From Helicoverpa zea (lineage: Eukaryota > Arthropoda > Insecta > Lepidoptera > Noctuidae), in contig NC_061458.1 of NCBI RefSeq assembly GCF_022581195.2, positions 5,580,001 to 5,644,000 on the forward strand: a stretch of DNA of 64,000 nt, written 5' to 3'. Under the pieces are notes generated by a model. That model searched no databases, was not told the origin of the DNA, and worked only from the letters and a program-made list of their open reading frames with translations. Numbering within the stretch: position 1 is the first letter of the stretch; every line of letters begins with the position of its first letter. Position numbers and translations under genes: made by a program. Shown one piece after another: positions 25,151 through 37,617 of this stretch.

Positions 25151-26476
25151 ACCACTACATACATAATATACCTGCAAGAATCTTAGTAACCCACCTGCAT
25201 TCAGTCCGCGAACAAATCGCATTTTACGAATCCCACACACGTCCACCTTTGAAAGATTTCACCATTGTCATTGCTTTTAGTTAGGCATTAATCGAGTTTC
25301 TACTTATATTCTTTTTGTAGGTATCGGATTATTTAATTTTTCCTTTTAAACTCTATAAATGCAAACTTACAAGTGTTAAAGTTGAGAAACTTCTTGGCGT
25401 GGTCCGTCAAATTATACCTACATTCGGTAGAGGGAAAGTTTTAGGGTTTATAAGTTAATTGATCTACTCTTGACATAAACGTTTTGGCAAGGATTTATAA
25501 CTACGAAAGAAGCTATATACATACATAGACAAATTAAACGGTTACCTTATTGATAAAATTGAAACTGCAACTACGCCAACGCCTTTTAGTAAGTCTTTAA
25601 ACTTTATAACTATGAAATCTATAAATAAGAAGAAGAAAACACGCTGCCACAGAGAGTGGGTAATAGTTTATTTGTTATTGTTCCACTTTTAAACATCATA
25701 CATTCTATAAAATCAGTAAATGTCTATTCTACCTATTATTTATAGCTACAGAACGTTTGTTTAACTTTTGATAACAGCTAAAACCAATTTAATTTGCTGA
25801 AACTGTACAACACAACATTACAGTCTAGTCAACATTATATTGCGATACTTCATTAACGTTGTTTTAATAAATTAAACAAAATATGTAAAAACAAATAGAC
25901 ATTACTACGACTACTCACATAACTTAGCATGATAGACATTGCATTAAATATTTATACAAAATCAACGTTTTCAACATCACATTTCATTTTCGAAGATTGA
26001 TTTTTCAGCTGAAGTCGACGTATAAAATTACACATTAAACAGTTCACTGTGTGCCAGTGTCATTGTATATTTTTTATTATAAAAGAGAGAAAACCCACTT
26101 ACTCATACGTCTTTACATTTTCAATATAAATAGAAAATACAAAATGGTAAACAATATAAAAATTGATGTTCGTCTGTTAAACCCAGGCAACGGAGTAGAT
26201 ACCTAAATCAGTCTTTCAAGAAATGCAGTATAAATTAGATTTTGATTGATTATTCCGATTAACCTTACACAACTGACTAGTTTTGTGCCAAACAAAGATT
26301 AACGTTAGCAAATAAAGAAATCACCATTATTTTTGGATTATAAACGAGGGCCAATTACTCAAAGAGCTAAATGGTAAACGCAATAAATTATTTTATATAG
26401 CCACATACGGATTGAATTATTGCGTTGTAAATGTTGTTCAGTGGTCACTTTATTGTGATGACTTCGTGTTTGATAG

Positions 26477-26722
26477 TTACACGCGCTCGCTCTCCGTCGG
26501 CTGCGAGAGTAGCGTGACGTCACCCATTGGGTAGCTCTCGGTTCTCCTAGCGCAGCCCACATGCTTCGCTCGCTCTCTAGGCGTACCACAGCACAGTCGT
26601 TTGAGGACACACGCGTAGCACATGAGCAACGAGAACATAAGAAGTAGACCGATGATCACGGTCACCACTAGTAATATTCTGAGTTCTCCATTGGAGTCGG
26701 CTACGCTCGAGTTCCGACTCAT
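26477..26722 (-). CDS. Small single-pass membrane protein, unrecognised (last coding exon)
   Basis: The open frame from the ATG at 26722 encodes 81 residues. A short polar N-terminus (MSRNSSVADSNGE) is followed by one strong transmembrane helix at about residues 14-38 (LLVVTVIIGLLLMFSLLMCY), then a Cys/basic juxtamembrane patch (CVLKRLCCG, possible palmitoylation) and a polar tail ending QPTESERV. The positive charges after the helix suggest the tail is cytoplasmic. A good splice acceptor (TTTGTTTCAG) ends at 26747, 24 nt before the ATG, implying an upstream noncoding or short exon on the minus strand. A tiny frame ATGAGGACGCGGTGA starts right at that acceptor. Base composition is much GC-richer than the flanks, as expected for coding DNA here. 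I do not recognise the family. It could also be the last exon of a longer protein if splicing enters this frame. Confidence 0.55.
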   Translation of the reverse strand: MSRNSSVADSNGELRILLVVTVIIGLLLMFSLLMCYACVLKRLCCGTPRERAKHVGCARRTESYPMGDVTLLSQPTESERV

Positions 26723-27314
26723 TCTCACAGCTCACCGCGTCCTCATCTGAAACAAAGTGCAGGAATTCAATCTCTCAAAGTGGAAATGCACTGCACGTTC
26801 GAAAATAAAGACTGCTGGAACTCCCAGCTAAAAGCGTGCCTAACACGATTTTACGTCATATTTCAGTAGTTGTCTCTAAATTCTCGAAAAGTACGTACAC
26901 GTATTATGCGCGTATGCAACGTATGGTGGTTAGTAGACAAGTATCTGCATTTAAAACAAGAAGACATAGAATTTTCCTTAAGTGCTTAAGTACACAATAT
27001 GTATTGACAAAAAGAGAAGCGCCTTAGTTTTTCCATTTTATTTCACCAACAATACATTTTAAGCACAAGAAGACAAAACTACTGTCTAGACGTCGCACGT
27101 GTCCCGTAGTATCTTTTACAAATAATACATTACTTATAATCCAAGTAGGTACCCAAAAAATACGCCTGTGCGAAGATCGTTTTTCGAATAAATGGGACTA
27201 ATCAAGAGTTCAAATTGAATATTTTTGATCAAAAATGTTGACATGAAAAGGATGAAGTACCTACCTAATTCATAAAACTCATTTTTTACATTCAGGAAGT
27301 AAAACACTAACCGT

Positions 27315-27750
27315 CTTACCACAAAAACTTTTAAACGTCAGTTTATGCCTTGTCTAAAAAAATGCCAAATTATGACGTTGACATATGGTTCATTTTGCAG
27401 CCAAAATTTTATTAGACAAGTGTAAAACAGGGTTTAAAGTTTTTGTAGTAAGGCCATTATGGTCTTACCACAAAAACTTTTAAACGTCAGTTTATGCCTA
27501 GTCTAAAAAAATGTCAAATTATGACATTGACATACGGTTCATTTTGCAGCCAAAATTTTATTAGACAAGTGTAAAACAGGGGTTAAAGTTTTTGTAGTAA
27601 GGCCAAAACCGTCTTACCACAAAAACTTTTTAACGTCAGTTTAAGACTTGTCTAAAAAAATGTCAAATTATGACGTTGACAAATGGTTCATTTTGGAGCC
27701 ACATTTTTTTTAGACAAGTGTAAAACAGTGTTTAAAGTTTTTGTAGTAAG
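27315..27750 (+). repeat. Tandem array of three 149-bp MITE-like units
   Basis: Three 138-bp units at 27315-27452, 27464-27601 and 27613-27750 are separated by 11-bp spacers, giving an exact 149-bp period. Each unit starts CTTACCACAAAAACTTTT and ends AAAGTTTTTGTAGTAAG, so its ends are inverted repeats; the next inner parts (TTGTCTAAAA and TTTTATTAGACAA) are also inverted. Units differ by point changes only. Confidence 0.85.
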
Positions 27751-28698
27751 GCCAACATTGTCCATACTATGGTAAAAAAACTATCACAGTTTTTGCGGTG
27801 TAAGCAAAAAAATGTACTTTAAAATGTACAAGGATATTTTTAAATTTCAATGGATAACTTTGTTGAAGTAAAATGGTTTCATGTCTGAATGCAGGAGACT
27901 GATGAAAACGTTTTATCGGTCCTCGAGCGCATAATGCTTTGACAAATCTTTCGTATCGTGGAGAGAAATGAAAAATGATCGCGCTTCGTACATATTTTCA
28001 CGTTTTGGAATAACTTGCTTCAATGTTTTTTTTCATTTGTAAGCTTATTGTCTAATAAAATAATGATATAATACAATCTTTTCGTTACTTTATTCTATAC
28101 CTATTTTGAGAAATTAGGTACCTACGTAACTAAATAAAGTCGGATCTTGTTAATATGTAATTAAGTTTCGGTAATTTAATATCTACTAATTAATTTTTCA
28201 TCAAACTGTGGAGATTTCTGTCCAACCGAAAATCTCTATACTTAACGATGTCAAACGAATGTCGGTATCTCTCACGTTAGTTTCGTGTATATAGTAGTAT
28301 ACCTACTTACAATACTTATACCTCTAATTACGAGTTAGGATAAAGATGAGATTACATAATTAAATATAAATAACAATAAAATTTCACAATTGAATGTTGC
28401 GATTTAGGGTAAGAAAGTGTAAGGATTTGAATAGACAACAGACATTATATGCTAATATAACTGAAATAAATTCAATGATACAATAGCATCGTTGTTTTGT
28501 TTTCTCGCGCACTCCACAATAGCAAAACGTTTCAATTTCCTTATACAATCTGCAAATGCGATCAAAGTGAGTCAGGAAGTTTTCCTTCCATTTATTTTCA
28601 TTATCATTGTTCTAGGAAAAAGTTACTAGATAGAACATAAACAACTAATGAAACTAGGTACTTTCCATTTCTTCTACTAGGTATATTTACTTTAATAA

Positions 28699-28851
28699 GA
28701 ATGTAGCTACTTTCTATTTATTTGTTTAACAAGTTACCTATACCTGTTTATTTTAGTGATAATAGTGATTACTCTATTAGAGGTGGTCGTATGGGCGCCG
28801 GTGATAGCAGCTTGCATAGACTTAATTGGTTTTTGGTTGCTATCTACGTAG
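28699..28851 (+). other. Very hydrophobic open frame without ATG, uncertain
   Basis: A 50-residue frame between stops encodes an almost wholly hydrophobic stretch including VIIVITLLEVVVWAPVIAAC. A possible acceptor TTTATTTTAG falls at about 28756. Hydrophobic frames arise easily in AT-rich DNA, so this is only a candidate terminal exon. Confidence 0.12.
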
Positions 28852-30263
28852 CTTTTATGATAGTGGGTATTGGTGTTGATTAAGCTAGGGTTTTAAGCCT
28901 AAAATGGGAAATATTGTCAGTAACTTGATATGTACGTAGGTAGAGTAGGTTTATAGATAGATTTAGGTCCTTTCTATCTACATCGCAAATGATAATTTTG
29001 CTATCGAATTTATTAAGTCTAACTGAAACCTTCAACATGTTAAAGAAAAACACAGTCCCTTTTCTTGACTCATACACCACTTACCTACATTCGAAATAAT
29101 AGCGGGATCGAAGTTGTAAATCCCGTTGAACGTAAGTGAACCTTCCAAGCTAACGGATAGGCCATATCTTACACATAAACCTATGGAGGTGAACAACTAT
29201 TGTCACACACGCCTTCAAATAGTGCGTGCTAAAGTAATGGTCGGATATAACCTTTGCCCAGCTCTGCACATAAAACATGGCGCTAAAGTACTCGTTATAA
29301 AAAGTTGTCAGTATTGCCAGCAATATAGCAGCGGTTTATAGTTCGTGAGACTTACTCCGCGGGATAAAAAGTAAGAAAGCTTCAGAAAAATATTTTATGG
29401 AATCGTAACAAACACAAAGGTTTTTTAAGGGTGCAATTGCCTGTAAAAAGCTTAGCTATAAGATCTTAACGTAATTATATTAAAAGCTGCTTTCATCACA
29501 GACATAACTAGAATTTCTTAGGTTTTAAATATTTCTGTTTAACTGTCTGTAAATACTGATTTCACTCTGAAAATAATCAGTTCAAAAACGAATCCTAGTT
29601 CGTTAAACAAACACAAAAAGTAGGTTGATCCATTTTTCTTGGTGGTTATCGAATGACGAATGGGGCTACAAAGATAATAATACCTACTTACTGACATCAG
29701 AGAGATACATGACTGCTCCTTTAGATAAGGACATCCAATAAATAGTCAAGGAGATCCGTCACTATCCTGTTTTATGGTCACTATAGTAAAGTATATGGGT
29801 CAGTGGCTTATGACGTCATTATTGTTCACAGTTCAGAAGCATTGTTCGCTGAAGAGATCACAAAACGACCTTCATACGCATCATTGGGAGAAAAATGGAT
29901 TTTATTCATATTTTATTGTCACCATTAAATCAATGCGCACATCAAACTTTTTAAAGCGGAACGGAAAATGGTTTCCCAATAAAATTGGTTAAATGATTAT
30001 TGGTATTAGGTACTCGGTATTTACTCATGGATGTTTGCATTTTCGTATATGTACGTAGATGTTTCTCTTCGTAATTTCAAATAGACACTTAGATGAATAC
30101 ATAAACATGTAAGTAACTAACTAAGTATCTAGTCTAGACAACACCTGGCTAGAAACCAATTCTAAAATAATTACAACACATGAGTACTTAAGTAAGTAGT
30201 TAGTTACACTTCCTGTTGGCATTACTTTACTAACTTACATGCCAGAAGTAGGTACCAAAGGGT

Positions 30264-30651
30264 TCATCATCCTCCTCCGAGCCTTTTTCCCAAACTATGT
30301 TGGGGTCGGCTTCCAGTCTAACCGGATTCAGCTGAGTACCATAGCTTTACAAGAAGCGACTGCCTATCTGACCTCCTCAACCCAGTTACCCGGGCAACCC
30401 GATACCCCTTGGTTAGACTGGTGTCAGACATACTGGCTTCTGACTACCCGTAACAACTGCCAAGGATGTTCAATGACAGCCGGGACCTACAGTTTAACGT
30501 GCCCTCCGAAACACAGTCATTGGTGTCTAAGATATACTTAGAAAGTACATACAAACTTAGAAAAGTTGCATTGGTACTTGCCTGACCTGGATTCGAACCC
30601 GCGCCCTCATACTCGAGAGGTTGGTTCTTTGCCCACTAGGCCAAATATGCC
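30264..30651 (-). mobile_element. tRNA-derived SINE, essentially full length
   Basis: Read on the minus strand, the head is tRNA-like, with box A TGGCCTAGTGGGC (30631-30643) and box B GGTTCGAATCC (30589-30599). The body contains the core widespread in Lepidoptera (TCTGACACCAGTCTAACCAA, GGTTAGACTGGAAGCCGACC, CATAGTTTGGGAAAAAGGCT) and ends in a short GAT-rich tail (GGAGGATGATGA). Such SINEs are transcribed by RNA polymerase III from the internal boxes and moved by a partner LINE. No clear target-site duplication was found. The 100-codon plus frame across it is antisense to the SINE. Confidence 0.88.
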
Positions 30652-33299
30652 TTTGTCTTGTACATCGAAAGATTAAATACTATATCATATTTTAATCTGT
30701 AACTAAAAATTGTGTCAATAGGTACTTATTTGAGGAACAAATGCGTTTCTTGAAAAGGCTAACTGTGCTTGTTATTTTTGTACTCGTCACAAAAACAAAA
30801 GTTATAACAAAATAATGAAATTGTCAACTTTGATGTAAACAAGGAAATCTCGTATTTCTCAATCAAATTCCGCAGTACACGCCGCACACCGGCCTGCGTC
30901 GAAATGGAGATTGAAGCGTTGTTTTCATAAATATTCCAGCGTTTGTTAGATATACATTCATCAATCTATCGTCGACTCGACATCACGTTGAAGGTTGTGA
31001 GGTCCAGCATATGAGTGTACTCATCAAAACAACAGTTTATCAATGCCAAAGGTGGAAGCTGAAAGAAATATAGGATACGTGGAATACTTTCCGCGCATTA
31101 ACATAGAGTAACCCATATATTTCCTAAGCTATGCCCATTACTGTCAAATGCTATCAAAAAATCATCAGCAGATTTTGCGTGAAAGAGTAACAAACATACA
31201 TATTCGCATACATAGTTCTATTCAGACTTTAGTTCATACTTTTGTATTAATAAGATTGTTTAACATTGTTTCCAAAAGAATTTTTCAGACGATAAAACTT
31301 GGCTTCAGTTCTCTGCGTTGTTGTACTTAAAATAATAATTTTCTCTAGGCTTCTATAGTTAATATTGGTTTTACTGTTGTTGTAGACTCGTAAAATGTGG
31401 ACTTTAAGATTAAAATAGATATAAAAAGATTTAGTACTTGAAAGCCGAGTTGTTATTACTTACTAGACTGCTGTTAAATATGTATTTAACAATTCAGTAA
31501 ATTGCGGTTGCTACATTGAAGTCTTGTGAAACATTTTTACTTTTTAAAATAATGTGCTCTCTAAATGTGTAAGAGAACCATGTTTTTTTTTTATATTCTT
31601 TGTCTGTGGTTGTTTATGGAAAAGTCTCCAGAATTTTTTTTACATGTATGTAGGTCCGAGCTTTTCTTTGGTTAGCAATCGAAGTTTTAGACTGCCGGAT
31701 CCAAATCGTGTTTATTTTCATTACCACGGCCACAGTTGTAACTGGCCGGCACTAAACAAGTACATAAATTGTAATTTATTTTATTTATACTAACCTTTTG
31801 TGCTTCATTGGAACACGTTTCAAAGCTTAAAAGATTAAGTGGGGAGTGTTTATTGTTTGCCAAGACTCATTTCATCTCACGATTCTTGTAATTTCTGTAC
31901 GAGTTTTTGTCCTTTCTTGAAGTTAATAGAAACTGAAGTATACTCTAAAATGAAAACTTCAGTATTAACTGTTCTGAAGTTCCAGGTAAACAGTTACAGT
32001 AAGTTATAAAGTAAACGTAGGTTCCATTAAAGGATTTATGAACTTTATAACAATTTAATTGTTGGGACAATTAAGTTTTTCGACGTGTCAAAACAGCCCT
32101 TTTATCTCGTTGAAAATAAAATAATCGATCATAAAAGCCTTGCTGTCAATGTTTCATGGAAATTTTGGGCAACAATATGAAAAAAGTCCCTGATTTCCAT
32201 TTAATCAACAACCAACTCGGATTACGAAGCCTTTAAAGGTTCTAATTAAAATTGGAAACCTAAAAATAGCTGAACGCGCTTACTTTTATAAACCTTCATT
32301 GTTCCAGCGTTTTTTCCAATTTACTCATTGATTTGGTTCATTATGGAGTTGGGTGAATTCAGGGTAACTTTCCTCTATGGAAAACGACATACCGAACTTT
32401 GCTAATTAGGTAGATAAAACTTTTATTATCACTCATGTTGCTTTTAATTTGGGATAAATCTCCAACCGAAATTAAAGATTTTAGTAGCTTCAAAAAGTAA
32501 GAAGATTTAGAAGTATTTGTGTGGCTTTGTGAGGCTTATTTTTGTATAAAAATATGTCACATTATTTTGATAAGCCTTCCACATCGCGTCTTATACGCCA
32601 CGTTTAGATAATCCTAACGCGAAAACCTAAATAAATATTGTTCTTTTTTAAGCGATTTTTCCTGTCATTTTGTTAGCTAATGAAATTCATGTTTATTCCT
32701 TACACCAGTTTTATCAAAACCTAAGTACATATGATATTAAATAAACGTCAAGTTTAATAGAATCATCGTTCATCAGGTTTAATAGACACGCATACCTGTA
32801 TTGTTCTCTAACACACGTATCGACAGTACAAGTGAAGAAACTAATTTGTGAACTATTGATTGGTTTGAGTGCAGTTCCCACTGACGGAAAGATTTGTTCT
32901 GTGAACTGTGATGTATCTGGCTAAAGTTTTGATTGTGTTTTTATCGATTGTATCAACTGCAACTGCCATTTCGATTTCGTTAATAAATTCATTTTAAAAT
33001 TGTGAAGAGAGGCTAGTCGACATTTAGATTAATGTAATATTTTTTTATGATATGAAATGTATATTAAATTTTTAGATGTAAATGTTTCATGGTAAATTAC
33101 TTATGCCGTGGGAGTATTTCTGCCTTGATAATATTTTAAAAAATTACGTGAATTGCAGCAATTGTGCAAAAAGAAAAATTAAATAGCAAGCGTACTATGT
33201 ACGTACCTACCTATAAAGCACAGATTCACGAAAGAAAATCAGAACAAAAACAATCACGATTACTTATTTATTTGAAACCGTGCACCTGTCTCTGTGTTC

Positions 33300-33460
33300 A
33301 TACGTTATTACACTGCCCGTGTGCAGCCGACCTAGTTTTGTTTACCATCGTGGGGAGCACCCACACGGTTTGACGACTACAAAGGAGTCTTGTTCTCGAA
33401 CTACGCCGGCAGGTATGCCCGATCGGAAAAGCTGCCACCTGGCGCCCAACTAAGTGTTTG
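33300..33460. other. GC-richer island, possible exon or promoter
   Basis: An island in AT-rich surroundings. On the plus strand a frame runs from 33336 through FDDYKGVLFSNYAGR to a fair donor, CCGGCAG/GTATGC at 33412/33413. On the minus strand CACGATG/GTAAAC at about 33348 is also a usable donor, which could make it a 5' exon of the membrane-protein gene at 26.5 kb. Neither reading is established. Confidence 0.2.
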
Positions 33461-34654
33461 ATTGAAGATTACGCTTCAAGCTGCTATAAACTTATTAAGT
33501 ACAATTACGATTTAAGTGTTTCACTGTTAATTAAAGTGAAAAGTATTTACATATTTTGAGAGTATTTTAATGTATAGTATAGGCATAATGCTCAATTTCA
33601 GTCTTATTTAAAGTTAGAGAATTCCCGTGTTAAGTGCTATACGTAAGTACGTGTAGAAGAATGATTTCTCTATATGATGCAAGAAATGTCATAGCTTTAT
33701 ACAGGGAATCGAGCTCGTTTTAAGTACGCAATTAAACACGTAACTAGGCTAACGATACAAATTACCATAACCAATCTATTTACACTCTGGTAAATGAAAT
33801 CTAAAACGGCGTTTAAGTTTAAGTACCTACTTGAAAACATTTACTTACGTTACAATTTCCTAGACCCAGCTATAAAAACTAAGTTTTTCTAAGAGAATTG
33901 GCACAAATGGAATTCATTTTTCCTATTACTTTTATGTCTGGCAAACGCTCCTATTTTAATGAGAAGAGAAGCTCCGTAATTAAAAAAACCTGACGAATAG
34001 AAGATTGAAGCCAGTAGATATACTATTCAGTAGTCTAGGTGAGCATTATGAACAAAGCAATCACGTTTCCAAAGAAGATTTAGGATGTAAATGTCGCTCC
34101 ATGTTCGTGATGTTGACACATCCATCTCTTTACGTTGCTTTCATTAACCATGAATATTCTAAAAGGAACATTTCACTTGCCAACAAAATTTCACCTCTGT
34201 CAGCGCTTTTCTAAAATATTCACCGATATTTTCAATATTGGCGGGCACTATATTCCAATATGTTCATCGTTTAAACGTGACGTCGGACGATAGCTTCTCT
34301 TACAATATTGCTCGGCCGTACCCTTTGTTGCGGATTATTTTAGACCCCTGTATGGCAAGCAAAAGGAACATGAATACGCCCAATACATTCTTCTAAATAA
34401 ATCATATGTGTTGCTTTTATATAAAATAGTTTATCCCTCAATTCTGTACCAGCATTCCATATATTACACTGTTTATATAAATATTTCTCATTTGAATGAT
34501 TCAATGGTCCCGCAAATATTGTCCCGAAACTTTTCTTATTGACTTTTAGATTAGGGAATATGTAGAATTGTGGATATTAGAATTCCGTATGTTTGCGTAA
34601 AAATCACTAAAAGTAGGATACTTTTCTTTAGGTACAACATATCTTAGTTACATA

Positions 34655-34720
34655 TCCTATATTGTTGCCCGCGACTTCGTCTGCGTGGGCAATATAGAAT
34701 GCGGAGCTAGAGGATTACTA
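34655..34720 (+). repeat. Dispersed repeat scrap
   Basis: TTGCCCGCGACTTCGTCTGC and the following GTGGGC are typical of a very common arthropod LINE-associated repeat. Only about 60 bp are recognisable. Confidence 0.4.
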
Positions 34721-35839
34721 CTTAGCAGCCGCACAGGTTGACCAATAAATGTTGTGTTCTGGATGTGTGGCCATTTATCTAAATAAAGAAGTAAAGATTG
34801 TAATGTTCAGGAAATCTTTGGGTCCAGTCAACCGTTTTGAAAACATATGCAAATCGCAATCATATAACTTAATAATTTAATTTAATTTAGTTGGTAAATA
34901 CGTGATAAACATGACCACTTGACTGAAGATGACATACAGATTATTGCACATAGCCAAGGATGTCTTGATTTAATTTCTACCTACATGTATCTACCGTGAA
35001 TCTGCAGTGAAGGCGGAGAAAAGGATGACCAAGTTCCCAAAGTTCTCGACACCCGGCTGTCGAGGTGTCTTCCACGTTCACCATAGCGGTTATGATGAGA
35101 AGTGCGAATTTTCAGTCAGTCCGCTGCCTCCTACTCCAGCATGATTGCTGCGCAGAAGGAGGCAACGGCGGATAGCAAAAACATGTTTGATGGCAATTCT
35201 GCCTTTGTAACTGATATGATTTCTCATAAAAAAAGCCACCACATTACTGGATGATAAGCTAAACTAATAAAACCCCAAGTCAATTTGCTTATGAAAAAAT
35301 GTGCAATTCCATCTATTTCTTTACATAATAGTTAATTGTTCCGAGGCTCCGTCTTAAATTTGGGTAAGTACTATCAACTTTACTTGCATCACGAAAACAA
35401 TTATAGCGGGATATTGATGTGGCATGGCAAACTGACAAACAATATTAAATCAAAATAACTATAAAAAAATTAAACCCTCTGTTACAATATGGTGAATTAT
35501 AGAAAATAGACAACTCCATCTGTGAATATAAATGGTAATTAATATGTGTTATTTATTTACCACCTCGCTGCTTTGTCAAATTTGATGTATTTTATATACC
35601 ATAGATGGAGCCACGTTAACCTTGGCTAAACAATTTCGTAAAATTTTATTTTTCCCCCGAGTTATTTATAAATACAAGATTTTCTGTTTAAAGATTAATA
35701 ATAGGCCGGTCAACTAATATAAGTACAACATTCAATTATGTGTTATTATTGCATACGCTTTCACAGAAACGTTAACAGTAACAATGGTTCATTGCTTATC
35801 TCCCGTAAGGGATAACGTGATAATATATAGCCTATGTGT

Positions 35840-36005
35840 TGAACCGGCCCCCAAGTAATATTCATGCAAAATTTGGTTTAAATCCATGCAGTACTTTTTG
35901 AGTTTATCCGGGACAAACATACAGATAAACAGACATACAGACAAAAATTCTAAAAACTACATTTTTGGGTTCAGAATCGATTACGGATCACCCCCCAAGT
36001 ATTCT
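35840..36005 (+). repeat. Dispersed lepidopteran-type repeat
   Basis: AAATCCATGCAGTACTTTTT followed by GAGTTTATCCGGGACAAACA and a CAGACA-rich run is a pattern seen widely in lepidopteran intergenic DNA. Family not assigned. Confidence 0.4.
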
Positions 36006-37479
36006 TTTTAAAAAATATTCAATATACAGTTTTGACTTTCCTATCATTTTATTATATGTATAGATTATGTTCGTTATCATTTCAGCTTGATCGAGCGGGT
36101 TGGTGGACTTTCGTCGTTAGGAATACGCCTAGCTACTGCTAGCTGCCATATATTTTCAGTACATAAAAGAGACACATATCGTATAAAGTTGTCATGAGCA
36201 TTGTCGTGATTAAATAAACGAGCGAGTGACATATGTTTTTGGTGCTCTAGAGGTATACTAGATGCTGTCACTAGCAAAATCTGCTGCCGACAATTTGTTT
36301 TATTCAGACATAATCACATGCACATATTTTATGAACGGAAGGTAATAATGTATAACTTAGCTGTGACAATATTAGCTTTTAAAATGTGAAATGTGAGAGG
36401 TTTACATTGAAACGTCATGTTGCCTATGAGTAATTCTAAATTACTAAGTAAATAGTTTTCTCATTGAGTATGTATGTTCTACCTAAACATATTGTCAAAA
36501 CTATTAATTTCTACTTAACTACTTCACTGTCCACCATGCAAACACAATAGTTAAATAATAGGGGTGTACCATATTTGACTCATGGGACACAGAAGTTTTA
36601 AACCAAAAGAGGTCATTAGACCTAAACAGATTTAAAAGCACTCTGCCTGTCCACACATAGACAAGGGTATGTGAATGAAAAACTTTTATTGGTTGTCAGA
36701 TCTTGCGAGGGTACTTTTAAATAATTAATTTCCGGGTAAAAGCGCGACCAAATTCAAATATTTTATATTTTATGGGAAGCCGGAAATTAACGTCGTTTCC
36801 ACAAAACAATTAATTTTCAAATTCCACAAGCTTAATGTTTTTCGCCGAAATTCACACCACGTACAAAAATCATTTGGAGTGATCATTCTTATGAACTCCT
36901 ATAATCTTCCACGTCCACAGATTTAAATAAAAACGCTAGCCTTAAGGTCTCTTGAAAACAGTTAGTGGGCAATTAATATAATATTTAGAATAATGTTTTT
37001 ATTAAGTAACGTAAGTTCGGGTATGTAGAAGAGAAATAATATTTATTTTAATTTAAAGACCAATTTCTTTCTGGCAGCTATATGAACAAATGTGGCTCAC
37101 TTATACCTACATAGGTTTAGAATCATACGTAGCAAAGTTCAAGCAGAACGCGTCTCGAAATATATTCTTTGCTATGGCAAGAATATTCCTTTGCCACAAT
37201 GGAAGCACTCGAACAAAGTTATCGTTTGTTGACATTCAATTTCCTTGAGTAACTTTGGAATCAAAGCACACTAAATGTAGGACGCAGAACAAGCGAAAAA
37301 AGATTCACTTGAATTATGATTCTCTCGCAATGTTTATTACCATTAGTTACTATATAAATGTGTCTTTGCTAGATGGCTTTTGTTTTTCCAAAGTCATAAA
37401 TCCTGCAACTCTTATTATCTTACAAAGAAGAAGAAAATACAGAGCTCTAGCCGTGAAGTGCTTTTTAAACTCTAAGGGC

Positions 37480-37617
37480 CTTACTACAAAAACTCTAAAC
37501 CCTGTTTTACACTTGTCTAATAAAATTTTGGCTGCAAAATGAACCATATGTCAACGTCATAATTTGACATTTTTTTAGACAAGGCATAAACTGACGTTTA
37601 AAAGTTTTTGTGGTAAG
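37480..37617 (-). repeat. Single inverted copy of the 138-bp MITE-like unit
   Basis: The 138-bp sequence is the reverse complement of the units at 27.3-27.75 kb, with the same length and closely matching sequence. Short frames across it on both strands are not genes. Confidence 0.85.

Larger units (their letters stand above)
24232..26476. other. AT-rich stretch, probably 3' UTR of the small membrane gene plus intergenic DNA
   Basis: No supported gene. The part from about 25.6 to 26.47 kb is directly downstream of the minus-strand membrane-protein frame and may be its 3' UTR. The inverted repeat at 24.3 kb and the GC-richer block at 24.7-25.15 kb are listed separately. Confidence 0.35.

Noticed and set aside
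30239..30541. 100-codon plus-strand frame
   Set aside because: Antisense to the SINE; the phrases in it are translated SINE core.
30580..30651. A genuine tRNA gene
   Set aside because: Boxes A and B are present but the acceptor stem does not close and the sequence runs straight into the SINE body.
33430..33455. Retroviral-type primer-binding site (CTGGCGCCCAAC)
   Set aside because: No LTRs or gag/pol sequence on either side; an isolated short match.
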